DNA from: Gammaproteobacteria bacterium
GTDB taxonomy: Bacteria; Pseudomonadota; Gammaproteobacteria; Nevskiales; Nevskiaceae
NCBI GenBank assembly: GCA_026398875.1
Contig: JAPLSB010000003.1
Coordinates: forward strand, 1 to 64,000
Direction: 5' to 3'
DNA: 64,000 nucleotides
Part shown: one piece after another, positions 28,099 to 36,939 of the stretch
How positions within the stretch are numbered: position 1 is the stretch's first letter
How the letters are laid out: the number at the start of each line of letters is the position of its first letter
Notes under the pieces: generated by a model
Database searches by the model: none
What the model was told of the DNA's origin: nothing
Seen by the model: only the letters and a program-made list of their open reading frames with translations
Program-made: the position numbers and the translations under genes

Positions 28099-28755
28099 GT
28101 GACCCGGGTTCGGGTCAAGATCTGCTGCATCGCCAATCGCGACGAAGCAGCGCTGGCCAGCGCTGCCGGTGCCGATGCCGTTGGACTGGTGTCGGCGATG
28201 CCGAGCGGGCCGGGTGTCATCGATGATGCGCAGATCGCCGAGATCGCTCGCTGCGTGCCGCCACCGGTCGCCACGTTCCTGCTGACCAGCCGCGTCGCTG
28301 CGACAGCAATCATCGAGCAGCACGCGCGCTGCGCAAGCTCGGTGCTGCAGTTGTGCGATCACCTGCCTCCGGACGAACTTCGGACCCTGCGCGCTAGCCT
28401 GCCGGCCGTGAAGCTGGTTCAGGTGATTCATGTCGTTGACCAGGCTTCCGTCGATGAAGCGCTCGCTGTGGCACCGCTGGTCGATGCGCTGCTGCTCGAT
28501 TCCGGCAATCCGCGCCTTGCCGTCAAGGAACTGGGTGGTACTGGACGCACGCACGATTGGCGGCTGAGCCGGCAGATCCGGGAGCGATGCGGCCGGCCGC
28601 TGTTTCTGGCCGGTGGACTGACGCCGGCCAACGTGGCCGAGGCAGTGGCGAGCGTCGAGCCGTTCGGCGTCGACCTGTGCAACGGCGTCCGCAGCGAAGG
28701 ACGGCTGGATCCCGTGAAGCTGCGTGCGTTCTTCGCGGCATTGCGGCCAGGCTGA
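28099..28755 (+). CDS. TrpF-like (phosphoribosylanthranilate isomerase family) protein
   Basis: 218 residues of a (beta/alpha)8 barrel. VKICC with Cys9 and ALLLDSGN with Asp134 match the catalytic cysteine and aspartate of phosphoribosylanthranilate isomerase, and GGTGRTHDW and FLAGGLTPANVAEAV are also TrpF-like. The usual final motif DVSSGVE is replaced by DLCNGVRSEGRLD, and no trp genes are nearby, so it may be a paralogue with another substrate. A GTG start 4 bp after sspB is the only start giving the intact first strand. It converges with the SulP gene, with a single base between the two stops. Confidence 0.7.
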   Translation: MTRVRVKICCIANRDEAALASAAGADAVGLVSAMPSGPGVIDDAQIAEIARCVPPPVATFLLTSRVAATAIIEQHARCASSVLQLCDHLPPDELRTLRASLPAVKLVQVIHVVDQASVDEALAVAPLVDALLLDSGNPRLAVKELGGTGRTHDWRLSRQIRERCGRPLFLAGGLTPANVAEAVASVEPFGVDLCNGVRSEGRLDPVKLRAFFAALRPG

Positions 28756-28756
28756 A

Positions 28757-29998
28757 TCATTCGCGGTTCGCCGAAGACCGAAGCCAGCTGCCGATCCTCG
28801 CAACCGCGACACCGGCCACCACGGCGACCACCAGATTGGCGTACAGCGTCAGCCCGTAGGTCACGACCAGCGCAGCGATGTCGACGGTCGACGCAGTGCG
28901 GAGCGTGGCCAGCAGCTTTGGCCATTCCAGCAGATGCCAGGACACGCCGACCAGAATCGCCGCCAGCGCGCAGATCGGCACTTCAGCGGCCAGCGGCCCG
29001 AGCGCCAGCAGGATCGCCAGCAGCACGGCGGCATGGGTGATGCCGGCCAGCGGGCTGCTGGCGCCGAGGCGCAGACCGGTTGCCGTGCGGCCCAGCGCGC
29101 CGCTCGCGGCAAGACCGCCGAACAGCGGCGCGACGACATTGGCCAGGCCCTGCGCCAGCAGCTCCTGATTGCCGTCGTGACGCGGATCGGTGACCCGCGC
29201 TGCCAGCAGCGATTCCATCGCACCCAGCAGCGCGATCGACAGCGCGGCGGGCAGCAGCGCCAGCAGCCGTGGCCATATCAGCTCGGGCACCGTCAGCGGT
29301 GGCCACTGCGAGGCGATGGCGCCGTAGACATCGCCGATGGTGCGCACGCCGGTGAACGTGAAGTGGGCCTGGATGATCGTTGCGGCGACCATCGCCAGCA
29401 GCGGCCCCGGCACGCGGGACAGACCCGGCAGGCGCGGGCCGTAGAGCATCAGCAGCAGGCTGGCGATGGCCAGCGCGGTGGTCGCCGGGTCTGCAGCGGG
29501 AACGCCGTGCAGCACGCTGGCGAGCCGCGCATGGAACGGTCCCGGTGCCAGCGCCGGCAAGCCCAGAAAGCCCGGCAACTGGTTGCTGAGGATCACCAGG
29601 CCGATGCTCGACGTGAAACCGAGGATCACTGCATCCGGCACGTGGCGGATGGCGCGACCGAGGCGCAGCAGCGAAAACCCGATCAGCATCAAGCCGGCCA
29701 TCAGGCCGGCCAGCAGCAGGCCGTCGCGGCCATGGGCAGCGGTGATTCCGGCAAGAATTGCGACAAAAGCGCCGGTCGGGCCGGCAATCTGTACCCGGGT
29801 GCCGCCGAATACCGACACGATCATCCCTGCGATCACGCCGGTGACCAGCCCTTGTTCCGGTTTGACACCCGAGGCAATCGCGAATGCCATCGACAACGGC
29901 AGCGACACCACGCCGACGACCAGCCCGGCTAGCAGATTGGGCGCCCAGTAGCGGCGCGCGAACAAGCCGGCGCGCGCGGCTTCGACGACAGCGATCAT
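28757..29998 (-). CDS. SulP-family anion transporter lacking a STAS domain
   Basis: 413-residue membrane protein. PNLLAGLVVGVVSLPLSMAFAIASG and RVQIAGPTGAFVAILAGI match the SulP (SLC26-type) transport domain, with later DAVILGFTSSIGLVIL and LFGGLAASGALGRTATGLRLGASSPLAG. Most SulP proteins are about 550 residues with a C-terminal STAS domain; this one stops after the membrane domain. Sulfate, bicarbonate or another anion are possible substrates. It lies 52 bp downstream of the M14 peptidase gene on the same strand. Confidence 0.85.
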   Translation of the reverse strand: MIAVVEAARAGLFARRYWAPNLLAGLVVGVVSLPLSMAFAIASGVKPEQGLVTGVIAGMIVSVFGGTRVQIAGPTGAFVAILAGITAAHGRDGLLLAGLMAGLMLIGFSLLRLGRAIRHVPDAVILGFTSSIGLVILSNQLPGFLGLPALAPGPFHARLASVLHGVPAADPATTALAIASLLLMLYGPRLPGLSRVPGPLLAMVAATIIQAHFTFTGVRTIGDVYGAIASQWPPLTVPELIWPRLLALLPAALSIALLGAMESLLAARVTDPRHDGNQELLAQGLANVVAPLFGGLAASGALGRTATGLRLGASSPLAGITHAAVLLAILLALGPLAAEVPICALAAILVGVSWHLLEWPKLLATLRTASTVDIAALVVTYGLTLYANLVVAVVAGVAVARIGSWLRSSANRE

Positions 29999-30050
29999 CG
30001 GGCAGTTGAGGGAGCCAGCGTGCCACAGGTCGGCGTGTGGACAGCCTGCC

Positions 30051-31814
30051 TCACGGTGGCAGGTCCGTTTTCAGAACCGGATACAGGTTCAGACGTTCGT
30101 CCCAGGACGAATGGCGGCGCGCGAAGAATGCGAGGCGTTGCTCGGCACTGGCGGCAAACGCAGGATCCGCTGCCAGCCGCGCTTCGAATGCATCACGCAG
30201 CGCCGGGTCCGCTGCCAGCTGAACGCGGGCAACGTCTTCGGCAACGTAGTCCTCGAGGTACTCCTTCGGCTCGAACGCAGTCGCGAAGCCACCCCAGGCG
30301 AGCAGCGAATCCGGCGCTTCCGGATCGAGCAGGCCGGCGGCAACCCGTGCCAGCGGCTGGGCGATCGGCACGAACAGCGAGCCCGCCGGAATGTCGCGAA
30401 CCTCGGCCTGCCACTGGCCAGTCGCGGTCTGGCGGACGTGGCCTTCGAAGGTTTCCGGCGCCCGCTCGATGCGCGAGGCGCGAAACGCCGAAACCGGTCG
30501 GGACGGTCGATCGGCATCGAGGCGCTGGAAGGCGACGCCATGCCGCGACAGTTGCGGCGCGACAGTATCCGCGTAAGCCGCCGGTACCCAATAGCCGGCT
30601 TTCGGCAGTTCGATCATCTGGTCCGGCTGCACCTGGTCGCGCAGCGGCACTTTCCAGACTTGCGGTCGGGTCTCGTCGTAGCGGGTCATCGTCTGGCCGG
30701 AGATGGCCGATGGCGTGCGCGTGTAGGCGTAGCCGCGAAAATCGATGGTCTTCGCAACGTCGGTTGCAGCCCAGCTCACCGCCAGCATCTGGCCGCCCGA
30801 GTGGCGGCTGCGAATGTCGGCCTTGTCCGCTTCCGCCCGCCAGCGACGGGCATCGCGCATGGCGATCTCCAGCAAGGCGATGATGCTGTTGCGGGTCACG
30901 CGCACGCGGGTCGGGTAGTCCTTCCATGAGTGGGTTTCGACCAGCACGCCGATGCGGTTGCGCAGCGCGGCGTAGGCGATCGAGAAGCGTGGCGGCGGCA
31001 CGTCTTCGGCGAAGCCCGAGGCCGGGTCGTCGACCGTGACGAATGAAGGGTAGAAGCCGATCGGCAACGAGCCGGCCGCACGCAGCTTGCCGATCAGGTC
31101 GGCGCGCAAGGCGCGGCCGACTTCGCGCAGCCCTTCGTCATTGCCGTGCTGCGGCTCGATGTTGAACGACACGTCGTGCTCGAACTGGGCGCCGTCGGTG
31201 ACGTGCAGATCGGCATACAGCACCGGATCCCAGCGGTTGATCAGCCCGAGCATCGCCTGCATTTCAGGCGCGTCGGCCTTCATGTAGTCACGGTTCAGGT
31301 TGAGGTTCTGCGCCGTGACCCGCCAGCCCATTTCGCGCGGGCCGCGCTGGTTCGGACGGTTCCAGGCCCCGAAGCGCTCATGGCCGTCGACGTTGAACAC
31401 CGGCACGAACAGCAGCACCAGCTGCTTCAGCGCGCCGCGGGCCGCCTGGCCGTCGAGCAACTCGCGCAGCGCGAGGAAGCCGGCATCCTTGCCATCGATC
31501 TCGCCGGCATGGATGCCGCCCTGGATCAGCAGCACCGGCAGCCGTTTCGCGCGCACCGTCTCGATATCGAGCGCGCCGCTGCGACTGGCGATCAGCAGCT
31601 GCATCGGGCGACCTTCCGGACTGGTGCCGAAGCTTTCGCAGCGCACGGCATCCGGGTAGCGCGCGGCAAAGGCAGTGCAAAGCGCCGATACCTCGGCATA
31701 GCGGCCGGTTTCGACGTAACCGCTGCGTTCGGCGACGGTGGTCAACGGCGGCTCGGCGGCGGCCGGCAGGCCGCACAGCATCAGCAGCAGGTACAGGCAG
31801 AGGGATCGAAGCAT
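30051..31814 (-). CDS. secreted M14-family zinc carboxypeptidase
   Basis: 587 residues with a signal peptide (LYLLLMLCGLPAAA). Zinc ligands are HAGE (His102, Glu105) and His204 in YADLHVTDG, and Glu293 in VETHSW is the likely general base, so the site looks complete. Metallopeptidases of this type remove C-terminal residues or process peptides in the periplasm. The region after ~330 has no family I recognise. Probably transcribed with the downstream SulP gene. Confidence 0.88.
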   Translation of the reverse strand: MLRSLCLYLLLMLCGLPAAAEPPLTTVAERSGYVETGRYAEVSALCTAFAARYPDAVRCESFGTSPEGRPMQLLIASRSGALDIETVRAKRLPVLLIQGGIHAGEIDGKDAGFLALRELLDGQAARGALKQLVLLFVPVFNVDGHERFGAWNRPNQRGPREMGWRVTAQNLNLNRDYMKADAPEMQAMLGLINRWDPVLYADLHVTDGAQFEHDVSFNIEPQHGNDEGLREVGRALRADLIGKLRAAGSLPIGFYPSFVTVDDPASGFAEDVPPPRFSIAYAALRNRIGVLVETHSWKDYPTRVRVTRNSIIALLEIAMRDARRWRAEADKADIRSRHSGGQMLAVSWAATDVAKTIDFRGYAYTRTPSAISGQTMTRYDETRPQVWKVPLRDQVQPDQMIELPKAGYWVPAAYADTVAPQLSRHGVAFQRLDADRPSRPVSAFRASRIERAPETFEGHVRQTATGQWQAEVRDIPAGSLFVPIAQPLARVAAGLLDPEAPDSLLAWGGFATAFEPKEYLEDYVAEDVARVQLAADPALRDAFEARLAADPAFAASAEQRLAFFARRHSSWDERLNLYPVLKTDLPP

Positions 31815-31909
31815 CGGCGGTCAAGACGGGGCGGGTGGCAGCGGCTGCCGGTCAGGCCGCAACTATCGCACCAGCGGCCGCCACGCCGCAGTGACGTGGC
31901 CGAAACGAA

Positions 31910-31941
31910 GAAGGCGCGAGGACTTGCGTCCCCGCGCCTTC
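31910..31941 (-). terminator. stem-loop terminator of the fad operon
   Basis: GAAGGCGCG-A-GGAC (31910-31923) pairs with GTCC-C-CGCGCCTTC (31928-31941), one mismatch, with a TTGC loop. On the minus strand it is followed by TTCGTTTCG. It lies 25 bp after the fadJ stop. Confidence 0.75.
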
Positions 31942-31966
31942 ATTCAACCGACAGCCGTCCGAGCGG

Positions 31967-34111
31967 TTACTCGAAGTGCTTGCCTTCTGCGGCCATCTTC
32001 ACCAGCAGCGCGGCCGGCGTGAAGCGCGGGCCGTACTTGCCGGCCAGCTCTTCGGCGCGCTTGACGAACTTCGCCACGCCGTAGGCGTTGATGAACTGCA
32101 GCGCGCCGCCCTGGTGCGGTGCGAAGCCCCAGCCGAAGATCGAGCCGATGTTGGTGTCGGCCACGGTCAGCACGACCTTTTCCTCGAAGCAGCGGGCGGC
32201 TTCGTTGGCCTGCGCAAACATCATGCGATCGATCATTTCCTGCTGGCTCATCTGCACATCGGCCAGCGGGAACGCCTGCGCCAGACCGGTCCAGAGCTTC
32301 TTCTCGCCCTTGGTGCCAGCTTCCGGGTAGTCGTAGAAGCCCTTGCCGGCCTTCTTGCCCGGCCGATCCAGTTCCTTGACCATCTTCAGCACCACCGGCT
32401 CGCTGGCCGATGCGGTGTAGGTCTTGCCTTCGTCGGCGTAGTCCTTCCGGGTCTGCTCCATCACGTGCAGCGACAGGCTCATCGACACTTCGTCCTGCAG
32501 CGCCAGCGGGCCGACCGGCATGCCGGCCTTCAGGCCTGCCATCTCGATCGAGCGCGGGTGCTGGCCTTCGGCGAGCAGTGCCAGACCTTCGTTGACGTAG
32601 GTCGCGAACGAGCGGCTGGTGTAGAAGCCGCGCGAATCGTTGACCACGATCGGCGTCTTCTTGATCTGCTGCACGTAGTCGAAGCCCTTCGCCAGCGTTT
32701 CCTTGCTGGTCTTCTCGCCCATGATGATTTCGACCAGCGGCATCTTGTCGACCGGCGAGAAGAAGTGCAGGCCGATGAAGTTCTCGGCCTTGCTGTGCGC
32801 CTTGGCCAGGCCGGTGATCGGCAGGGTCGAGGTGTTCGACGCGAACACCACATCGGCGCCAAGCACGGCTTCGGTCTTCCTGGTGACGTCGGCCTTGATC
32901 GCGCGATCCTCGAACACCGCTTCGATCACCAGATCGCAGCCGGCGAGGTCGGCGTAGTCGGTCGTCGCCTTGATGCGGTCAAGGAACACGCCCTTGCCAG
33001 CCGGGGTTTCGCGGCCCTTCTTGATTGCCTTGTCGAGCAGGCCGGCCGAATAGGCCTTGCCGCGCTCGGCGGCTTCGATCGTCGAGTCGAGCAGCACGCA
33101 CTCGATGCCGACCTTGGCCGACACATAAGCGATGCCCGCGCCCATCATGCCGGCGCCGAGGATGCCGACCTTGGTGGTCTTCGCTTTCGGCAGGCCTTCG
33201 GGACGCGACTTGCCCTTGTTGATCGAATTCAGCTGGAACCACAGCGTGCCGATCATGTTCTTCGAGACCTGGCTGACCACCAGGTTCGCGAAGTAGCGCG
33301 ATTCGATGCGGCAGCCGTTCTCGAAGTCGACGATGCCGCCTTCGTAGACGCAGCTCATGATGTTGGTGACCGCCGGGTAGTTGCCCTGCGACTTCGCGGT
33401 CGCCATCGACGGCGCGATGGCCAGCATCTGCACGACCGCCGGGTGACGGGAGTCACCGCCCGGCCACTTGAACTTCTTGTCGTCCCACGGCTGCACCGGC
33501 TTCGGGTTGGCAAGGCACCAGCTCTTGGCCTTGGCCAGCAGGTCGGCGCTGTCCGACGCCAGCTCATTGATGATGCCCTGCTGCTTCGCAGCTTCGGCGT
33601 TCAGCTCCTTGCCTTCAAGCATCAGCGGCAGCGAGGCCTGGATGCCGATCATGCGCGGCAGGCGCTGGGTGCCGCCGCCGCCCGGCAGCAGGCCGAGCTT
33701 CACTTCCGGCAGGCCGAACTTGGCCTTCGGGTCGGCGATCGCGACGCGGTAATGCGTGGCCAGCGCCATCTCCAGACCACCGCCGAGCGCGGTGCCGTTC
33801 AGCGCGGCAACGACCGGACGGCCGCACAGCTCCATCCGGCGCAGGATCTTCTTGAACGCCTCGGCGGCATCGAAGGCCAGCTTCGGATCGGTCATCAGGA
33901 ACACGCCGTCAATGTCGGCGCCGGCCAGGAACTCCTTCTTGCCGCTGGTCACGATCAGGCCCTTGATCGAGGCATCGGCCTCGACCTTGGCGATGGCGTC
34001 GGAGAACGGGCCCATCAGGGCGTCGCTCAGCACGTTCATCGGCCGGTCGGTCAGGTTCATCGTCAGGGTGGCGATGCCATCGGCATCAACCGTCAGTTGC
34101 ACTGCACTCAT
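31967..34111 (-). CDS. fadJ: fatty-acid oxidation multifunctional protein (enoyl-CoA hydratase / 3-hydroxyacyl-CoA dehydrogenase)
   Basis: 714 residues, the same length as E. coli FadJ. The N-terminal crotonase domain has Glu114 (ALGGGLEMALATHYR) and Glu136 (FGLPEVKLGLLPGGGGT), the two catalytic glutamates. The dehydrogenase part has the NAD motif VGILGAGMMGAGIAYVSAKVG and the catalytic histidine in IGLHFFSPVDKMPLVEII. Together they convert enoyl-CoA to 3-ketoacyl-CoA for the neighbouring thiolase. The ATG at 34111 is preferred over 34156, whose extra 15 residues are not family-like. Gene order thiolase then FadJ matches E. coli fadIJ. Confidence 0.93.
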   Translation of the reverse strand: MSAVQLTVDADGIATLTMNLTDRPMNVLSDALMGPFSDAIAKVEADASIKGLIVTSGKKEFLAGADIDGVFLMTDPKLAFDAAEAFKKILRRMELCGRPVVAALNGTALGGGLEMALATHYRVAIADPKAKFGLPEVKLGLLPGGGGTQRLPRMIGIQASLPLMLEGKELNAEAAKQQGIINELASDSADLLAKAKSWCLANPKPVQPWDDKKFKWPGGDSRHPAVVQMLAIAPSMATAKSQGNYPAVTNIMSCVYEGGIVDFENGCRIESRYFANLVVSQVSKNMIGTLWFQLNSINKGKSRPEGLPKAKTTKVGILGAGMMGAGIAYVSAKVGIECVLLDSTIEAAERGKAYSAGLLDKAIKKGRETPAGKGVFLDRIKATTDYADLAGCDLVIEAVFEDRAIKADVTRKTEAVLGADVVFASNTSTLPITGLAKAHSKAENFIGLHFFSPVDKMPLVEIIMGEKTSKETLAKGFDYVQQIKKTPIVVNDSRGFYTSRSFATYVNEGLALLAEGQHPRSIEMAGLKAGMPVGPLALQDEVSMSLSLHVMEQTRKDYADEGKTYTASASEPVVLKMVKELDRPGKKAGKGFYDYPEAGTKGEKKLWTGLAQAFPLADVQMSQQEMIDRMMFAQANEAARCFEEKVVLTVADTNIGSIFGWGFAPHQGGALQFINAYGVAKFVKRAEELAGKYGPRFTPAALLVKMAAEGKHFE

Positions 34112-34186
34112 GTTTCTTTCTCGATTGAATTCGTGAACAGCAACGTCAGATCGCACGCGAAGGTGCAGAGGCGCTAAAGGAAATCA

Positions 34187-34209
34187 AAAGCGCTTCATCG
34201 AGGCGCTTT
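34187..34209 (-). other. hairpin in the fadA-fadJ spacer
   Basis: On the minus strand AAAGCGCCTC, a GAT loop and GAAGCGCTTT form a 10-bp stem with one mismatch, followed by TGATTTCC. It could partly attenuate transcription from fadA into fadJ. The same 152-bp spacer also holds CACGCGAAGGTGCAGAGGCGC-like sequence, weakly similar to the 100-bp repeats elsewhere in the window. Confidence 0.5.
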
Positions 34210-34263
34210 CGTTGGCGAATTGGCTTGCGCCTGATGCTGCTTCTTCCGGGCGATCAGCAGCGC

Positions 34264-35469
34264 TCAGACGCGCTCGATGATCGTGGCGATGCCCATGCCG
34301 GCGCCGACGCACAGCGAGGCGAGGCCGACCTGCTTGTTCTGGCGCTCCAGCTCGTCGAGCAGGGTGGCCAGGATGATGCAGCCGGTGGCGCCCAGCGGAT
34401 GGCCCATCGCGATGGAGCCGCCGTTGACGTTGATCTTGTCCATGTCGATGTTCAGCGCGCGAGCCGCCTTCATCACCACAGCGGCGAAGGCTTCGTTGAT
34501 CTCGAACAGGTCGATGTCCTTGACCGACATGCCGGCCTTCTTCAGTGCCTTCTGCGCGGCCGGGGCGATGCCGGTCAGCATGATCGTCGGTTCCGAACCC
34601 ATCACCGCCACCGAACGGATGCGGGCACGCGGCTTCAGGCCGAGTTCCTTGCCCTTGGCTTCCGAGCCGATCAGCATCAGCGCCGCGCCATCGACGATGC
34701 CCGACGAGTTGCCGGCATGGTGGACGTGGTTGATCTTTTCGAGCGTCGTGTACTTGCGCAGCGCCGTCGCGTCGAAGCCCATCAGGCCCATCTGCTCGAA
34801 GCTGGCCTTCAGTTCGCCGAGCTTCTCGGTGGTGGTCGAGCCGCGCACGGTTTCGTCGTGGTCGAGCACGATCATGCCGTTGATGTCGCGCACCGGCACC
34901 ACGGTCTTGGCGAAGCGCTTTTCGGCCCAGGCCTTGGCGGCCAGCTGCTGCGAGCGGACTGCGAAAGCGTCGACGTCATGACGGCTGAAGCCTTCCAGCG
35001 AGGCGATCAGGTCGGCACCGATGCCCTGCGGCGCAAAGCCGAGCTGTTCGTTGATGCGCGGGTCCATGGCCCAGGCGCCGCCGTCGCTGCCCATCGGCCA
35101 GCGCGACATGCTTTCGACGCCGCCGGCGACGATCAGGTCTTCCTGACCGGACTTGACCTTCATCGCAGCCAGGTTCACCGACTCCAGGCCCGAGGCGCAG
35201 AAGCGGCTCTGCGTCACGCCCGGCACGTTCTCGGCCCAGCCGGAATACAGCACCGCCGTGCGGGCGATGTCTGCGCCCTGCTCGCCGACCGGCGTCACGC
35301 AGCCGATCACCACGTCGTCGACCTGCGAGGTATCGAGCTTGTTGCGCGTTTCGAGGGCATTGAACAGGTTGCCGAGCAGATGGACCGGCGTCACTTCATG
35401 CAGGCTGCCGTCCTTCTTGCCCTTGCCGCGCGGCGTGCGCACGGCGTCGAAAATGTAGGCTTCGGTCAT
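34264..35469 (-). CDS. fadA: acetyl-CoA acyltransferase (3-ketoacyl-CoA thiolase)
   Basis: 401 residues. Catalytic residues are visible: Cys91 in [14 protein letters not shown], His357 in [14 protein letters not shown] and Cys387 in [10 protein letters not shown]. It cleaves 3-ketoacyl-CoA to acetyl-CoA in beta-oxidation, or condenses acyl-CoAs in the reverse direction. It is first in the operon with fadJ and diverges from a TetR regulator; one of the two shared operator-like sites is 108 bp upstream of its start. Confidence 0.95.
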   Translation of the reverse strand: MTEAYIFDAVRTPRGKGKKDGSLHEVTPVHLLGNLFNALETRNKLDTSQVDDVVIGCVTPVGEQGADIARTAVLYSGWAENVPGVTQSRFCASGLESVNLAAMKVKSGQEDLIVAGGVESMSRWPMGSDGGAWAMDPRINEQLGFAPQGIGADLIASLEGFSRHDVDAFAVRSQQLAAKAWAEKRFAKTVVPVRDINGMIVLDHDETVRGSTTTEKLGELKASFEQMGLMGFDATALRKYTTLEKINHVHHAGNSSGIVDGAALMLIGSEAKGKELGLKPRARIRSVAVMGSEPTIMLTGIAPAAQKALKKAGMSVKDIDLFEINEAFAAVVMKAARALNIDMDKINVNGGSIAMGHPLGATGCIILATLLDELERQNKQVGLASLCVGAGMGIATIIERV

Positions 35470-35576
35470 CGGGTAATCCCTGGTGTCGGCCGGCTGGCGG
35501 CCTGGTGTTGGGGGTAGATTTACAGCGGGTTCAAGCGCCGGATTTGAAGTCGTTACCGACCTTCTTGCAGCTTCCG

Positions 35577-35590
35577 GTAATGTTAATTAC
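35577..35590. promoter_or_regulatory. operator-like palindrome 1 (fad/TetR region)
   Basis: GTAATGTTAATTAC is a near-palindrome of half-site GTAATGA and agrees with the second site at 11 of 14 positions. It lies 108 bp upstream of fadA. A role as TetR binding site is inferred from the pair and their position. Confidence 0.5.
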
Positions 35591-35741
35591 GATCACCCTG
35601 CTTCGGCGCTGCCGATTTGCTTGTCCCCTGGGAGTGCAAGCAGGTCAGCGTGGCTGCGAGGGCACGCCAAAGAGCATAATGACCATGCCGCAGCGCGTCA
35701 AACAACCGATCTGGCGCGCCAGACCTTGGTTCAACCGGTAC

Positions 35742-35755
35742 GTAACGATCATTAC
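35742..35755. promoter_or_regulatory. operator-like palindrome 2 (fad/TetR region)
   Basis: GTAACGATCATTAC has half-sites matching at 6 of 7 positions (GTAAcGA / GTAAtGA), and ends 17 bp before the TetR start codon, where binding would block its own expression. Confidence 0.55.
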
Positions 35756-35772
35756 CTGAAGAGTTCCAGACG

Positions 35773-36420
35773 ATGGCTTTGAAAGCAGGCAGCAGCTCCG
35801 CAGACGGGATTCGGGATGGCGCGCTTACCGCTGACCGTGCCGCGCTCGATCCGGATACCCGCGCACGGATCGAGCAGGCCGTGCTCGACATCTTCTCGGA
35901 ACGGGAATTTCATCGCGTCGGCCTGATCGAGGTGGCACGCGGTGCCAACGTCAGCCTGCAGACAATCTACAAGTACTACGGCAGCAAGGAGGCCCTACTT
36001 TTTTCCTGCCTTGATGCCTGGATGGGCCGGCTGGCCACCCGGATGATCGATCACCTGCAAGGCATCGAGGACTTCAAGGAGAAGTTCCGCAAGGTGTTCT
36101 GGGTGACGCTCGACTTCTTCGAGAAGAACCCGAAGGTCGCGCAGCTGATCATGTCGTCGGTGTACGTGAACACCTGGCGCAAGCAGGACAACTACCAGAA
36201 TCCGCTGCTGTTCAGCACCTTCATCCGGGTGCTCGGCGAGGGCCGTTCGAAGGGCGTGCTCAACGACGAAGTCGACGAAAAGATCCTGCTCGACTACATC
36301 TTCGGCGTCATTGCCCGTCTGGTGCAGATGTACATCCACCGCGGCCAGAAGGAGCCGCTGACCCGTCAGGCCAACGTGCTGTTCGACATGCTCTGGCGGG
36401 CGATTGCCAAGCCGCTCTGA
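35773..36420 (+). CDS. TetR-family regulator, probably of fadA-fadJ
   Basis: 215 residues. The N-terminal helix-turn-helix is HRVGLIEVARGANVSLQTIYKYYGSKEALLFSCL (about residues 44-77), with the YKYYGSKEAL segment typical of TetR. The C-terminal ligand-binding part is all-helical. Its divergent position to the beta-oxidation genes and the two similar palindromes between them suggest that it represses fadA-fadJ and itself, perhaps released by acyl-CoA. The ligand is not readable from the sequence. Confidence 0.88.
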   Translation: MALKAGSSSADGIRDGALTADRAALDPDTRARIEQAVLDIFSEREFHRVGLIEVARGANVSLQTIYKYYGSKEALLFSCLDAWMGRLATRMIDHLQGIEDFKEKFRKVFWVTLDFFEKNPKVAQLIMSSVYVNTWRKQDNYQNPLLFSTFIRVLGEGRSKGVLNDEVDEKILLDYIFGVIARLVQMYIHRGQKEPLTRQANVLFDMLWRAIAKPL

Positions 36421-36435
36421 TCCGGTGCAGCTGCT

Positions 36436-36451
36436 GCCCGCGTTCGCGGGC
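36436..36451. other. GC-rich hairpin between convergent genes
   Basis: GCCCGCG, TT loop and CGCGGGC form a perfect 7-bp stem in the 57-bp gap between the TetR gene and the convergent VOC gene. No T-tract follows, so terminator activity is uncertain. Confidence 0.4.
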
Positions 36452-36477
36452 TTGCGAGTGGTCGGTTCCGCCCGGCC

Positions 36478-36894
36478 TCAGGCCCAGGGGTCGTAAGACC
36501 CGAAGTGCCAGACATGGCCCTCGGGATCGCGGCAGGAAAACGCCCGGCCGCCGTAGGGCACGTCCTGCAACGGCAGGGTGATCACCGCGCCGGCCGCCAG
36601 TGCCCGCGCGTGATGGCCGTCGACATCCTCGACATACAGGCACACCGACTGCGTACCGATGCCGCCGGCAACGCGCACGCTGGTGATCATTTCGGAGTGC
36701 GCGTTGTTCTCCGCCGAGCTGAGCATCACCATGCCGTGACCGAAGCACATCTGGCAGTGAGCGATGGTGCCGTCGTCGTTCGGCACGATCAGGTGCGGCG
36801 TGAAGCCGAACGCCTGCTCCAGCCAGGCGATCGCGCGCGGTGCGTCGTGGTACAGCATCGACGGCGTGACGGTCGGGTGCGGACGTGCAGTCAT
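36478..36894 (-). CDS. VOC (glyoxalase/PhnB-like) superfamily protein
   Basis: 138 residues with two beta-alpha-beta-beta-beta modules: PSMLYHDAPRAIAWLEQAFGF at the N-terminus and VCLYVEDVDGHHARALAAGA followed by GRAFSCRDPEGHVWHFGSYDPW. Metal ligands cannot be fixed by eye; the HC in IAHCQMCFG and the glutamate of DPEGHVW are candidates. The DPEGHxW ending is common in resistance-type and uncharacterised VOC proteins. It lies 45 bp downstream of the LysE gene on the same strand. Confidence 0.82.
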   Translation of the reverse strand: MTARPHPTVTPSMLYHDAPRAIAWLEQAFGFTPHLIVPNDDGTIAHCQMCFGHGMVMLSSAENNAHSEMITSVRVAGGIGTQSVCLYVEDVDGHHARALAAGAVITLPLQDVPYGGRAFSCRDPEGHVWHFGSYDPWA

Positions 36895-36939
36895 GTCGGA
36901 ACTCCTTGGCGGAACGGCCAGGCCCGATGATGCCGCCGA

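Larger units (their letters stand above)
35470..35772. other. divergent promoter region between fadA and the TetR gene
   Basis: 303 bp without a gene. It must hold the promoters of both divergent units. Two related palindromes (35577-35590 and 35742-35755) are the main recognisable features. No clear -35/-10 pair could be chosen by eye. Confidence 0.7.

Noticed and set aside
31976..34177. 733-codon plus-strand frame antisense to fadJ
   Set aside because: Mirror frame of a clearly identified gene; sequence rich in RRHLQ-type runs and without any family signature.
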